64,000 nucleotides of DNA from Erythroxylum novogranatense (GCA_029891385.1 CM057227.1:93644818-93708817); one strand, 5' to 3'; shown: positions 35,840-47,858, numbered from the stretch's first letter. Numbers and translations: made by a program. The notes: generated by a model not told the origin, from the letters alone.

Positions 35840-36197
35840 ATACTTTGACATTGCTGATATTTAGGTGGTCATAACATATTGTTAGACATCAAGCTTTTAT
35901 ATATATGAAAGAGTTAAAATATATATTGTAACCATGCATGAATAAGTATAATCAAAACACTATATCAAGCTTGACATCTAACAGCATGTTATGACCACCT
36001 AAATATTGGGAATGTCAAAGTGTTTTGATTATACTTATTCATGCATGGTTATAATATTTTTTAACTCTTTCATATATATATATATATCAAGCTTGACGTC
36101 TAACAATATTTTATGACTACCTAAATACTAGGAATGTCAAAGTGTTTTGATTATACTTATTCATGCATCATTGCAATATATATTTTAACTCTTTCAT
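35840..36197. repeat. Inverted and tandem repeat cluster
   Basis: Two modules alternate. Module B is about 56 bp (…TTTGACATT…TAGGTGGTCATAAC…AAGCTT) and module A about 60 bp (…GAAAGAGTTAAAA…CATGCATGAATAAG…AAAAC). Order and orientation are B', A' (35840-35960), then B, A (35964-36085), then B, A (36090-36197). A further single B' copy lies at 36405-36472. The opposed halves could form a long hairpin, as in fold-back elements or MITE derivatives. Confidence 0.8.
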
Positions 36198-36404
36198 TAT
36201 GGAATATTTCAACTAGATATAGAGTAAGAAATTAGTGGTTCCTATATTTGAATTCAATCTTGTTTGTTCTTTCTACTTATCAGTTAATTTATAATGATAT
36301 TTAAAAGTCGTCTTTTAAATCTCAATTTTTAGCCAAATAATTCCTTAAATCACTACTAATCAAGAATAATAAAACATTCTCCTAATTACTTTAAGATGAT
36401 AGAT

Positions 36405-36472
36405 CAAAATACTTTGACATTCCTAATATTTAGGTGGTCATAACATAATGTTAGACATCAAGCTTGAGATAC
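36405..36472. repeat. Detached B' module
   Basis: TACTTTGACATTCC…TTAGGTGGTCATAAC…AGACATCAAGCTTGA in the same orientation as the first module at 35840. Confidence 0.75.
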
Positions 36473-36900
36473 ATATATAATTATGAATTAAAATTAAAAT
36501 TTATAATTATTGTCAAAATATTAAGAACCTAATATGTCACATATAAAAACAATCAAAGAGATAATTTTAATTTAAAATAAGTTAAACTTAGTTTTGAAAT
36601 TTAAGAAATTTTAGGAATAAAATATGAAATATTTGATTTTATTAAGATCAAATTATAATTATTAATATGTTAGATTTTAATGTAACAAATAGTCAAATTT
36701 TAAATCAAAAGAAATCTTATAATCTTATGTTATAAATAAGAACATATATTCGATATCAAGGAGCTAGCACTCTTTTTTCCTTCTTTATCCTAGAGTTCTC
36801 TTTCTCCACTTTATAGATACTATTAGAAGCTAAACAAGTGAACAACTTGCAATTGTGATTCAAAAAAGTTTTACAGATTAGAATCAAGTATATTTCAACC
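36473..36900 (+). repeat. Dispersed repeat copy B, probable decayed copia LTR
   Basis: Collinear with 3110-3562 (see there), with diverged sequence but the same order of boxes, including GATATCAAGGAGCTAGCA and TAGAGTTCTCTTTCTC. Confidence 0.5.
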
Positions 36901-37555
36901 ATTTTATTATTTTAATTATTAAAGAAATATTTAAAAATTTTAATTTTTTGCTATGCTTGTGATACAATCATGGTTTATTTTCCAATGGTATGATTATAAA
37001 AATAACTATAGTGTTATAAAAAGTTATTTTATATTTTTATCAATTGGAAACTTAATTTGTAGCTTTTTCACTTATTCCTTTCCAAAATCCACCTTATCAT
37101 TATTAATCAAGATAAGTTAATTAGTATGAAAGTTATTGGATGATCTCCATATAAAAGACATGAGATTAATTACATGTAAGAAAGACATTTTCATATGATG
37201 AAAAAAAACTATATAATACTATAATCACTTGAGATTATGGCTTAAATAACTATGCTTTTATTAGTCATTATTTTCCTCATCGATGTAGTCCTTTGGTAAG
37301 TTAAACATATATTGTGTGTAGTTATGCCAATTCCTTTTGATTAGGTATAACACTTTAATTAAAATTTGATAAACTATAACTAGTAAAAATTAAGAGACTA
37401 TTTCTATATCCCTCATTCTTCTAGCTCATTTCAACAATGGAAACTTTATTTATTACTGGAGAAACTCTTTAAGATGTTTCACTAATCATTCTACCAGGTG
37501 ACTATTGAACTTAGCTCTCAAAGTGAACTAATATAAATAAGTATAGTTTTAAAAA
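36901..37555. other. AT-rich sequence without recognised features
   Basis: Nothing supported. Confidence 0.5.
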
Positions 37556-37559
37556 GTTA

Positions 37560-37745
37560 ACCCTAGATCTTCCTTTGTTGTCTAACTTGTTTACAGAAAA
37601 AAAAAATAAAACTCTTGATAGACTAAAAGTCAACCATAACATTCCAAACTATTATGCCTTATGCAACCATGTGTCTGAGTCTATTAATCATCTTTTCTTT
37701 TAATGCAGCTTTTCATATTGCATTTGTAAAGAAATTATGACACTG
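37560..37745 (+). pseudogene. LINE zf-RVT fragment
   Basis: The frame reads L-D-R-L-K-V-N and then Y-A-L-C-N-H-V-S-E-S-I-N-H-L-F-F, followed by a C-S-F-S-Y-C-I-type end. This is the C-x2-C…H-L-F-F…C pattern of the zinc-binding domain C-terminal to plant LINE RT. Only this scrap of about 60 codons is recognisable. Confidence 0.5.
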
Positions 37746-38396
37746 CAACATTTCATCGGCACTTGAAGACTGATCAGAGATCACTAATTGATTACCTCAA
37801 AGTAGGAATACAGGTAAAGGAGACACTCATATTTAAAATTACTCTAGATAATCTGGTATATATTATATAGAGAGAAAAGTATTAGAGAATATTTCAATAC
37901 AAAGCCTCACTACAAAATCACTTTTTAAAGCTAAAAAATTGATAAGGAAACAATTGATTGTCACAAGATTCCATCAAAATGCAACAAACCTCTAGTTACC
38001 AACTGGGGATTCAATGGATTCTTCACAGGAATATAATTACAAAATGGGGAAACACAATGCAATGATTATTAAGGGAATAGAAAGTAAAAAAATAGCTTAA
38101 AGTAGAAGAAGTTTCTAATGTGATAGGCGTAGCTTTTGCTATAGAAACACACGGATATCTTATTCATCATAGACTTAATTGTTTCTCCTTCAATTATTTT
38201 TGCACAATCTCAACTAAACTTTTGTATTATCATGATCTGAAGCTTTATCAGTCAAGATTCCTTTGTTTCAAATGTTACTCTCAATTATGTACTTAATTAT
38301 TATGAGTTGTGCTTGTTAGCCTTATATGAGCTATATTTCCATCCTTATATATCTCTCAGGAAGTCTTATTTGTTCAATACATTTTAGTTTTTAAAA
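37746..38396. other. AT-rich sequence without recognised features
   Basis: Nothing supported. Confidence 0.4.
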
Positions 38397-38590
38397 ATGT
38401 ACCTTTGATTATTATTCTTCTTAAATATAAGTGTATTCATCATATGAAACATGGCTCGAGCAAGATATGTCTTTTATTTCAAACAATAACAATGTAAGTA
38501 CTTTGATAATTGTTCTTCTCAAATATAGGAGTATTCTTCGTATGAAACTTGGCTTGAGCAAGATAGGCCTCATATTTGAAATAATAGGAT
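38397..38590. repeat. Two-copy tandem duplication, ~97 bp unit
   Basis: The unit TTTGAT-ATTNTTCTTCT-AAATATA-G-GTATTC-TC-TATGAAAC-TGGCT-GAGCAAGATA occurs at 38405-38466 and again at 38500-38563 with similar flanks. Confidence 0.7.
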
Positions 38591-38698
38591 TAAGGAAAGG
38601 AGTGGGAGGTGGGGGACAAAGAAGAAATTAAGAGGGCAACTACACATGGCTAAGTCATCTCTTTGGACATCCAGCTGGTAGGGTCAATTACGACCTCC

Positions 38699-39314
38699 TA
38701 TTAGGATGTCAAGTGTGAGTAGGAATCCTATATTGGAAATGGATGGAACTAGTGAAGGACATATAAATGGAAAGGACTCATAAACTTAATGCTTTAAGGT
38801 TTTGGGTTGAAGTGTGGTGTCAAAGTCAATGAGTATGCTCCCTCACTAGGCCCATGATGAAGATCTCCAATATAAGTGGCTCCCCAGATCCAACAAGTGG
38901 TATCAGAGCTGATAGTTTAGCAAGGGACGAGTATGGAGATGGTAGTCCGATCTCGTGGTTGCTTCCCCATGAAAAAGAGCAAGGAGACTCCTAATAGGCC
39001 TAAACCAATAGAGTAAAAGGGCTCTTGGTGACAACATATACTCAAGTTGTTAAGAAAAAGAAATTTGCTCAAAGGGGAGTCCAAGCCCAATGTGAAAGTT
39101 CAAACTTGAGGGAAGATTGTTGGATGTCAAGTGTGAATAGGAATCCCATATTGAAAAGAAATGGAACTAGTGAAGGACATATAAGTGGAAAGCATCCATA
39201 AATTTAATGCTTTAAAGTTTTAGGTTGAAGTATGGTGTCAAAGCTCAAGAGTATGTTCTCTCACTAGATCCATGATGAAGATCTGCCATATAAGTGGGCT
39301 CACCAAATCCAACA
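38699..39314 (+). mobile_element. TRIM (terminal-repeat retrotransposon in miniature)
   Basis: Two 197-bp direct repeats (38699-38895 and 39118-39314) flank 222 bp. The 3' copy starts TGTTGGATGTC and both end ATCCAACA; the 5' copy starts TATTAGGATGTC. A complete methionine-tRNA primer site TGGTATCAGAGC lies 2 bases after the first repeat (38898-38909). A purine-rich tract (TTGAGGGAAGAT, 39106-39117) directly precedes the second. Size and layout fit a TRIM, which codes for nothing and depends on another element. No target duplication matches (CCTCC left, AGATT right), so the left end may be altered. Confidence 0.88.
38898..38909 (+). other. Primer binding site of the TRIM
   Basis: TGGTATCAGAGC, the exact complement of the initiator-methionine tRNA 3' end. 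Confidence 0.92.
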
Positions 39315-39513
39315 AGATTAATTTTGTGAGCTTTGGAAGAATGATGTAAAGTTGAACTAGGTTTAGAGGATTTGGACATAGCTTTCATTGATGATAAGTC
39401 TGCAATTTTGACATAAAAAAGTATAAGGTTCAATTATAGAAAAGGGAAAAGGTGAATAAGGAAAGAATTACGATGAAGATGAAGTCAATTTCACCATTTA
39501 TTAAGACTAGTTT

Positions 39514-40878
39514 TACTACAAGAAAAGTAGGAATTCGTGATAGAAAATCACCGACAAAAAATAAAATGTAGCAAATTAGCGACAGAAAAACATTTTCCAT
39601 CGCTAACTTCGACGTGAAAAAAATTCATTTAGCGATGGTTCTAATTTTTGTCACTAAAAGTGGAGGAAAGCTGTCCTGGCAAATTTAGCGACGGACTTTA
39701 GGGACGGTAAAAGTTCTGTCGGTAATTACACTGAAATTAGGGGCGGCTCTAAAATCGACGTGGGAAAAATTCGTTTAGCGGCAGTTCTAATTTGCATCGC
39801 TAAAAATGGAGGGAAACTGTCCTGAAACAATTAGCGACGGACTCTAGGGATGGTAAAAGTTCTCGTCGGTAAATAAAGCGGGAATTAAAGGCGGTATAAT
39901 AAAATTTAAAATTTTTGACGGAAATTAGCGACAGAAAATTCCGTCGGTAAATCACATTTAAAACACCCGACCACCCATTCCCTTCCCCCCTTTGGTTCAT
40001 CTTTTTCGTTTCTTCTTCGGCGCTCTTCGATCTTCTTCCTCCTCTGTTGACTTCCTCTCTCGTGTGATGAGTTCCTCTAGAACTAAAGTTTGTTTCTTTC
40101 TTGCTTTTTTTTGCTCCGATTTCTTTATTACTCTTTGTTGGTGGGTTTTTGATTTTCATATATAGTATTGATTTATGTGCTGAATTCTTTTTGTTGTTGA
40201 AGAAGAAATGAGGATTGTTGAAAAAAGCCCATAAGATCCAGTAAAGGGAAACTCTTTGAATACTCTGCTGAATCCTGGTTAGTTCACGTCTTCAATCTTT
40301 CTTTCAGCTCTCCCTATCTCTATGTTAGTAATTTATAGGCATTTCTTTGATTTGGAATTTTGCTTCTTGTATATTTCTTGCAAGTCTATTAAGGCTATAG
40401 AATATTTGTTTTGAGGGAAGTGTATAATCGTTAGGTATTTTCTGTTTGGCGACTTTAGTTTCAATTGCATTTCAAGGGAATCGGAGCTATATAAGCGTTA
40501 AGCAAACAATGAATAGACTAGAGGAGGTTGCGGTCTCTTGTATCTGAAAAGATGGTTGGTTGTGCTCAAAGAAGTTGAGAAATTCATGGCTAGTTCTGCA
40601 GAAGATAAAAGAAAGAGTCTTGAAGAACACCTCGTCAACAATGATAGGGATTTTTTATTTAAAAAAATTATTTTATTTACCAACAAAATTTTATTTTCCA
40701 TCGATAAAAAATTGATATTTACCGACGAAATATTTAAATCCATCGGTAAATTTACCTACGACCATTTTAATGACGTCATGGGTCGTCGGTAATTTTTGTC
40801 ACTATTTTATATTACCGAAGGAATGCAAACGTTTTCCGTCAGTAATTTCCGTCGCTAAACGCCCTATTTCTTGTAGTG
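39514..40878. mobile_element. Non-autonomous CACTA transposon 2
   Basis: The left end TACTACAAGAAA and right end TTTCTTGTAGTG are inverted repeats that differ only in the first base. They are flanked by TTT on both sides (39511-39513 and 40879-40881). Subterminal TTAGCGACGGA / CCGTCGCTAAA repeats are present at both ends. The interior (40000-40500) has a pyrimidine-rich, 5'UTR-like stretch but no protein I recognise; the frame at 40538-40792 looks incidental. Confidence 0.85.
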
Positions 40879-40881
40879 TTT

Positions 40882-41519
40882 GTTGGTTGAAAATAAGTCA
40901 TAAGGCAAGTCAACTTATGCATATGTTGATTTCAATAAATTATGATGGAGAATATAAGGTTAGATGTTATATTATAAAGACGAAAGATATAACTAATAGA
41001 TAAAATAGGCTTCAGGTCTTAATATAAAATTCTTTTTTTATCCATCAAGTGTTGAAATCTTTATCATTGAATTTTAGATCTTTGTAGATAGTCTAAAATG
41101 CTAGGAAGAAGGTGTTGATGGTGAGTAAGTTAATCTCAATATGTGTCCAAGAAGAGAAAAAATAAAGCAAAAGAAGGGTGATAATCTTTGGCTTTTAGTA
41201 ATGGAAAGGTTTCATTATCCTTTACCAATATAATAATTAGTAAATACTTATTGAATGATGGTATTTATTATTTGAACTGGAAGGATCTTGTTAAACTAGT
41301 TATGAATGCTAAAAAAGGAGGAATTAAAATGAGTTTACCACTAGGAAGTCATTCACTTTATATCATAAGAGATTTAGTCATATTTTAAAGAAAAGGGTCA
41401 AGAGATTAATCAAATATAAAATGCTTCCAATTTCGTTTTGTGATGATGTTGATGGTGCTTCGTAGATTATATTAGACTCATTAAAAGTAAGAAGAAAGAT
41501 TCTATTATGAGTTGTAGGT
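40882..41519. other. Unassigned sequence before a decayed copia
   Basis: May belong to the older copia element that becomes recognisable at 41520, but no gag motif could be read. Confidence 0.3.
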
Positions 41520-42375
41520 TTTGATTTATACACATGTTAATGGACTTTTAATTCCTATTATTGATGGAAAGAAGTTTTTGTGATTTTTATTGATCATTGC
41601 TCTTTATATGGTTACTTGTATCTTATTAATAATAAGCTTTAGGCCATAGAGAAGTTCAAAATATCTAAGGAAGAGGTTAAGAAGCAACTTAATAAACCTA
41701 CTAAGTTTGTTAGATCAGATTATAGGGGAGAGAACTATAATAGACTTGAAGATTTAGGTTAATAGAAGGAACCTTTTACTAAGATTCTAGAGGTTGTGAA
41801 AAAGTTGTACAATAGACCATGTCAAGTACATCTAAATAGATTATAGTAGTAAAGATACAGAATTAAACACTTAAGAATATGGTGAGAAGTATGATGGAGA
41901 GATCAAAGCTTCTTGATTATCTTTACGGTTAGGCATTAAAAACGAATGGTGATTTAGTAAAGGAAGTATATATGTAAAAACCTAAAAATTTTGAGGTAAG
42001 GAGAAATGAACATTACATTTTAAATTTGAGGAATTCAATCTATAAATTGAAGTAGGCAATATGACAATGATACTTGTAATTCTAAAAGGAGGTCACAACT
42101 TTGAATTTTTGAGGTGCACATATTTGACTTTTTAATAGACTCTAAATTGAAATGGAGAAAATTTGGGTTCTTATCCTGTATATGGATTACATATTGCTTA
42201 CTAGAAATGACTTGATTTTGTTATATAATGTGAAAAGGAATGTTTTCAAAGAACTTTAAAATGAAATATTCTAAGAAGGTTTTGGGCCTAACTCAAAAGA
42301 TTAATGTTAATGGAGTGCTCAAGAGGTTCGATATGCAATACTATAAGCTTAACATATTACTTATAACTAAAGATG
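41520..42375 (+). pseudogene. Ancient copia integrase and RT remnants
   Basis: Integrase reads T-H-V-N-G and D-G-K-K-F-L with a Y-G-Y-L-Y-L-type box, then E-V-K-K-Q-L and S-D-Y-R-G-E-N-Y at about 41710. The segment N-T-L-K-N-M-V-R-S-M-M-E-R-S-K-L matches the usual copia R-T-L-x-x-M-V-R-S-M-M. RT remains as D-Y-I-L-L-T-R-N-D near 42190 and V-L-K-R-F-D-M-Q at 42313. Stops and shifts occur every few dozen codons. Confidence 0.65.
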
Positions 42376-45109
42376 ATTATTCAAATGATTGTCATATGTT
42401 GTGTATCTAATTAAAACTATGTTAAAATTACTAGTTAAGTATATCTATTATTCTTATAGCATATTTTAGTGATTATGAGTATCAATCCCATGTGACTTCA
42501 AGTAGCACTAATTATATTTATATTATATAATGTATTTTCAACCTTAACCAAAATATCTTTTATAGTTCTCTTAGAGTACTTAATTGATCTATCTCCATAT
42601 TAAATACTTATCTTAATTAGTTTAGGTTCACCAAACCTAACTTCTTAAACATACCATATGGAACCAAATTAATAATAGTTTTAAGTTAACTAATGCCCTT
42701 TTAATTGAAAATACCAATATTATAATGGATAATAAAACTCCCTAGATATATGATTTTTAGTGTAGCTTATTTCGTAAGATTATAAAGAACTCCTCACTTC
42801 ACCATCAACAATTTCTTAAGTTTTTTCTTATAAGAAAGGGTATTCTTTAAGTACTTAAAATATTTTGGCATCTGCAATAGAGATGCAATAAAATTAATGT
42901 TAAGATGTAATTATTTAAAATACTCTAAAAAGTTGCTAAATTTATCTTGCTTTCTATTTATCTCAAGCTAGTTTGGGTATGAAGTTGTCAGTTGGTACTC
43001 TTTCACCACCTCTTATTTTGACTCCTCCTCTTTCTCTTTCTCCTTCCCCTCTTCCTTCTTTTCTTTTATAATAACCTTTTTCTCTTTATCCTTCCGTTCA
43101 TTTCCACTCTTTAAAGTTACTACATTCACTTATTTTCTTAATTTTATCTTAATGTTGCTAATTAAGTAACTAGATACTTTTAAAAGACAAACTTGGCAAA
43201 CTATCCAATTTGAATTTATAATTTGTGGATAAAGTCTTGTTAATTTTGTAAAGATATTTTAGTACTTTGGAAATAAACCTCAGATATAGTGATGAATTTT
43301 ATTATAAGATCCTTGATACTTAGCTTCCTTTCTTATTGTTATTGCTGCTGAAATCTGAATGGAGGACCTTGACCTAATTTTCCTAGATTATTCCATGACA
43401 AGTTAGGATGACTTCTCTGCCTCTAATTGTAGGTATTACAATAAGGGTTATTTTGAAGTCAATTTCCTATAAAATTTATTGGCTTAATCGACTGTCTTAT
43501 ATTCTTGGGCACCTAATGTTCATGATTAGGATGTTCACTACCACAAATGTCACAACTCATCATTTATGCCAATGGAGCTGCCAAACTCATACGACTAATC
43601 TTCTTGCTCAAATCTTTCAACTTTGCCTTTAATATTTCACCATATCAAAGTATGAATACTTCTTTATTTAGGTTTTAACCTCAAATTCTCTCACTAGTAG
43701 TTATTCATGACAATATTTTTAATAAGCCCTTATAGCTCCTCAAAAGTTTTGATGTGACTCCTTCTATCTCTCTTACATATTATACAATGTCTCACTATCT
43801 AATTGTAGAAAGGAGAAGATGATATTCTTAAGTCTTACTATCAGTGATGGAGGAAAGTACTTGATTAAAAGCTTCTCAGCGATCTGTTTCAAGTGGTAAT
43901 GGATCTAAGAGACAAATAATTTATCTTGATTGAACAACCTTAGTCAAATATGATCCTCCAAAACTAAATTAAGCTTAAATGTATCATAGATCTCCAAAAA
44001 AATTATAATGTGTATATTTAGATCCTCATCTAGTAGACCATTAAATTATACAACTTATTGTACCTTCTAAATCATATTGGACTATATCTTAAAATTATTT
44101 CCTATACTTTTAGCCTAATTATGCTAGATTCAATCCTTATAAACGATGGTCTAGCATAATCCCTCATAGTACAATGTTCTCCCTCTCTTGCCATTATGTC
44201 TAGTTGCTGGAAACTTGAAAATGATAAATTTCTCTACCTTAAATTTAGAATTAAAGTCCTTTTGATTTTTGGATTTGGTTCAATAGCACTTTGGGACTAC
44301 TTATAAACCAAAGTATCTAAATCCTAAAATTCAACCAACAAACACTTAATATTGAAAGGAAGTTATAAAACAAATAATGCAAAAAGAAAAAATGATTAGA
44401 ATAATAAACATAAAATATTCCTAATATGTTGTGTATTCGATCAAAACTCTGCTAAAGATTTCTAAAAAGTCATTGTCATTGATCCTATGAAAACTACAAA
44501 TAGTAGTACTTATTGTCCTTTATTATCTAATGTAACAAAATAAATTATTGAAATAAAAGAAAATATTAACTAAACTAAAATTACTAATATGAAATAACAA
44601 ATTAGAGTAATGAGTAAAAATGAAGTAATAAATTATAATCAAGATCTAGATGTCAATCCTCCTATAACTTTTTTATATTTGAATTATCATGATTTAATGA
44701 TTAACCTAGTTTCTTAGCCCCGTGTTGCACCTATATTGGCTTGGCAACTCCTCAATTATGGATATAATGGTTCATCTTGAAAACAAGGTCATAAACATAA
44801 GTCTATATTCTTTATATGGCAAACTCTCAAAGAAATGGAATAATCTAATGACTAATAAGGGGTGGATTATGAGTTTATATTTGTCTTGTGTTCTAAATAT
44901 GGGTTCATGTTCAACCTATGTTCATTTAGAATCATACTAAAACTTCTCTAACTTGGTTTTAACTTGCCCGAATTTGTTCTTCCTTTATTAGGAAGCTAAA
45001 ACAAGGCTTGTAAACAAAATATCAGCCATATTAAGTACCAAATCATATAAAAATTATCCAAACACATGCAAATTGCTATAAAAATCATGTTAGGAACATA
45101 ACCTAATTA
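42376..45109. other. Insertion between copia RT and RNase H remnants
   Basis: 2.7 kb separates two parts of one copia pol that should be adjacent, so this is probably a later insertion that has itself decayed. A weakly similar motif, ATATGTTGTGTATT, occurs near its left edge (42386) and at 44424, but no convincing LTR pair could be traced. A pyrimidine-rich run lies at 43020-43075. Confidence 0.4.
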
Positions 45110-45810
45110 ACATTTATCATTGAGCAAAGACTAGTGTCCTAATAATAAGTTGAAAAAAGTAAATATGAGTTCTATTGCTTATAATAGTACAATTAGAAGA
45201 CTAATGTATTGAGAGGTATACACTAGGCTTAACATTGCCCTTGTAGTAAGTGTTATTGGAAGGGATTGGTTAAATCCTAGTAATAAACACTATGTTGTAG
45301 TGAAGAAAGTGTTACATTATATGTATAATACTAGAGATTACATTCTACTTTAGGGGACTGTAGATAATTTTGAGATCATTAGATATGCTAATGTTGACCT
45401 TAGTGGATATTCAATAATAAGAAGTCTATCACGTGTTATAAATTTTCCTGTGAGATAGAGGAAATGTCTCGTAGATCATCTCTAGGTAGTAAGTCAAGAA
45501 ACTTCAACCATTTGGAAATATAGCTTATTTTGAGGTAGGAATGCATTTTAAGTGTTTGATTCATTAGAGGTCTTAAGATTGATTATTTAGTTTCTAGGCC
45601 TCTCAAAATTTATTGTGATAACTTATCTATTTTATTATTTTCTAAAAATACAAAGAAAATTGGTGGTACTAAGTATATTGAGCTTAAATACTTTAAGCTT
45701 TGAAGATGGGATGATGGTGGTGATGTTTTTTATAAATATATTCTCATTAAAAACATGTTATTTGACCTACGGACTAAGAGGCTTAGCCTTCTAAATTTCC
45801 ATAGATATGT
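45110..45810 (+). pseudogene. Ancient copia RNase H remnant
   Basis: Resumes with L-S-L-S-K-D, C-P-N-N-K-L and a G-S-L-M-Y-like box, then N-P-S-N-K-H-Y and V-L-H-Y-M-Y-N-T-R-D-Y. The A-N-V-D-L-S-G-Y motif corresponds to the usual A-D-x-A-G-x. The end T-K-Y-I-E-L-K-Y and L-F-D-L-R-T-K-R-L is at 45660-45790. Confidence 0.6.
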
Positions 45811-46458
45811 AAGTAATATAAGTATTATGTTACCTTTATTGTTTTGACATATAGAGAGTTTAACTGTTATACATGATATTATATGTGAACATATGATTCT
45901 TTTACCTCGAAATGTATTGTCTTCTTTTTAGAACTAAATGGTTTATACCTACTTGATATTTAGTCAATATCTCTTTATAGAATAAGCCAATTTTAGGAAT
46001 ACATCTTGTTTTGATTTAGGAATGCATGCTAAATGGTTGAAAATTTTCATTGGAGGGCTTAGGATTATTTGATTTAGTTTATAGGCCTATCGAAATTTAT
46101 TGTATAACTTATTTTATTGTATTCTTTTCTAAAGATATAAAGAAAACTAGTGGTACTAAGTATAACAAGCTTAAGTACGTTAAGCTTCAAGGATGAGTTA
46201 ATGACGTTGATGTATTGTATAAGTATATTGTCACTATAAATATGTTAGCTGACCCACTAACTAAGGGCTTAGATTTCTAGATTTTTATAGGCTTGTCAAT
46301 AATATAATATTATGTTATCTTATCATGTTTTGATGTTGTGAGAGTTTGAGACTATTATGCTTAATGTTATATTATTATGCTTAATGTTATATTTGAAAAT
46401 ACGATTCTTTTACCTTAAAATTTGTTGTATTCTTTTTAGAAGCAAATGGTTTATTCCA
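45530..46458 (+). repeat. Direct duplication of the copia RNase H 3' end
   Basis: Copy 1 (45530-45950) and copy 2 (46010-46458) share TAGGAATGCAT, TAGGCCT, AAAATTTATTGT, GGTGGTACTAAGTATA, GTTTTGA, ATTCTTTTACCT and CTTTTTAGAA-AAATGGTTTAT in the same order. Copy 2 additionally repeats ATTATGCTTAATGTTATA twice in tandem near 46357-46392. Confidence 0.8.
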
Positions 46459-46861
46459 CTATTAATCTTTATAGTCGATAACTCTTCATAAAGTGCGCGT
46501 CATTTTGTTGGTGATTTATATCAATATAAGGTTAATGGTCTCTTTTAGGAATTATGGATATTTTGTTTTATATTAGGGTCTCACTTTAAAACTAGACTAA
46601 TGTGGTTTACATAATTTATAACTTTACAAGTCATTGATGCATGTCACTTTACACTAGTACTACACCAAAGGGTTTAGTTAGTAATTTGTTTATGCTTGTG
46701 ATTAGAAGTTGTATCTTGATTATAACATGTTAACTACCATGGTTCAATATAAATGGTTCATTAATTGAGATATTTTTCAAAGTTACAGGCAAACTTATTA
46801 AATTTGTTATTTGAACAATTAGAGTTCTTTTCAAATATTTTTAAAAATCTTATTTAGTTTT

Positions 46862-47089
46862 ACCTAAGTGGAGAATATTAAAATTTTCTATGGAATTACC
46901 ATTAATTAAACCTCTGACTAATTATCGCATATCTCTCTTATCATCTTTTATTCTTATATATAAGTCATTCATAAAAATTATATTTATCTCATTTATAATC
47001 TATCGTAAATTTGTGCGAGAGTTAAAAGAAGAGCATATATTTTCTAATTTTACAAATATTCCAAAAACTGAATTCTAATCCATGTATTT
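46862..47089 (+). repeat. Possible start of the ancient copia 3' LTR
   Basis: CTAAGTGGAGAATATTAAAA resembles the AAGTGGGAGAATGTTA-type polypurine tract and LTR start of copia elements. The LTR end was not found. Confidence 0.3.
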
Positions 47090-47700
47090 TTAACATCATT
47101 TTAGTATGTATGTATCAATTATTATACATAACATTAAATAATCCGATAATCGATTCCGTGTTATATGTCAAATTCTGTATGGTTCACATTTCGATGTCTA
47201 TTACGTGACTTACAACGCATGGTATCTTGTCCAAAGGAAAGGTCCAGTTGAAAAGGTTGTTCGAGAAATATTCCCAGCCATCAAACCAATTGTTTCACAT
47301 ATGTTGGCTTGTCGGCAAACTTGTTGAACTTTTCAAAGTATCTTAATTTCTACTGGAAATGTATGTTTTACCGACAATCTAAGCTATCTGATCAGATGGT
47401 GAATTTATACTAAGCCATATTCTTCACGTCAACGTATTGGATGTCCAGATCCCCATGAGTTGGTGTGTGCGTACCATGTTTCTTTCTCTCTCTATATCAA
47501 TCTTTCCCCGTTCTTGAAGCGAAATTGACCTCAACAAAAACCATGATGAAACAGGGAAGGTCAGAACCAAGAGACCACATAGACACCAAAGTACTACTTA
47601 TATATGCTTTGCTTAGGCAAGAAACAGCGGGACCCGAACGCTGATCTGGGAATCTATTGGTATTGGGAAGAGCACATGGTATACATGCCACGTGTCCATG
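47090..47700. other. Unassigned sequence at the copia B insertion site
   Basis: More balanced in composition than the surrounding DNA, with a G-box core CACGTG at 47689-47694. No gene or element recognised. Confidence 0.35.
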
Positions 47701-47705
47701 CATGC

Positions 47706-47858
47706 TCTTGGATATATTTGTCCCGTTTAACTTAATAGCATTACTTAGCCATTCTTTTGTCTGTTATTTTTCTCTCCTTTACTTGTAGCTTGTATATAAC
47801 CTAAAGTCATTTGGTCAACAATACAAGTTTTCATATTACCCTAAACATAATTTCTACA
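47706..47858 (+). repeat. 5' LTR of copia B
   Basis: 153 bp, TCTTGGATAT to TTTCTACA. Six mismatches to the 3' LTR by my count. A TATA-like TATATAACC is at about 47791. Confidence 0.92.

Noticed and set aside
43780..44000. Gag-like reading on the minus strand (L-L-D-P-L-P-L-E-T-D-R)
   Set aside because: Too short and too broken to separate from chance.
42386..44470. Possible LTR pair starting ATATGTTGTGTATT at 42386 and 44424
   Set aside because: Similarity fades after about 40 bases and no primer site, purine tract or matching ends were found.
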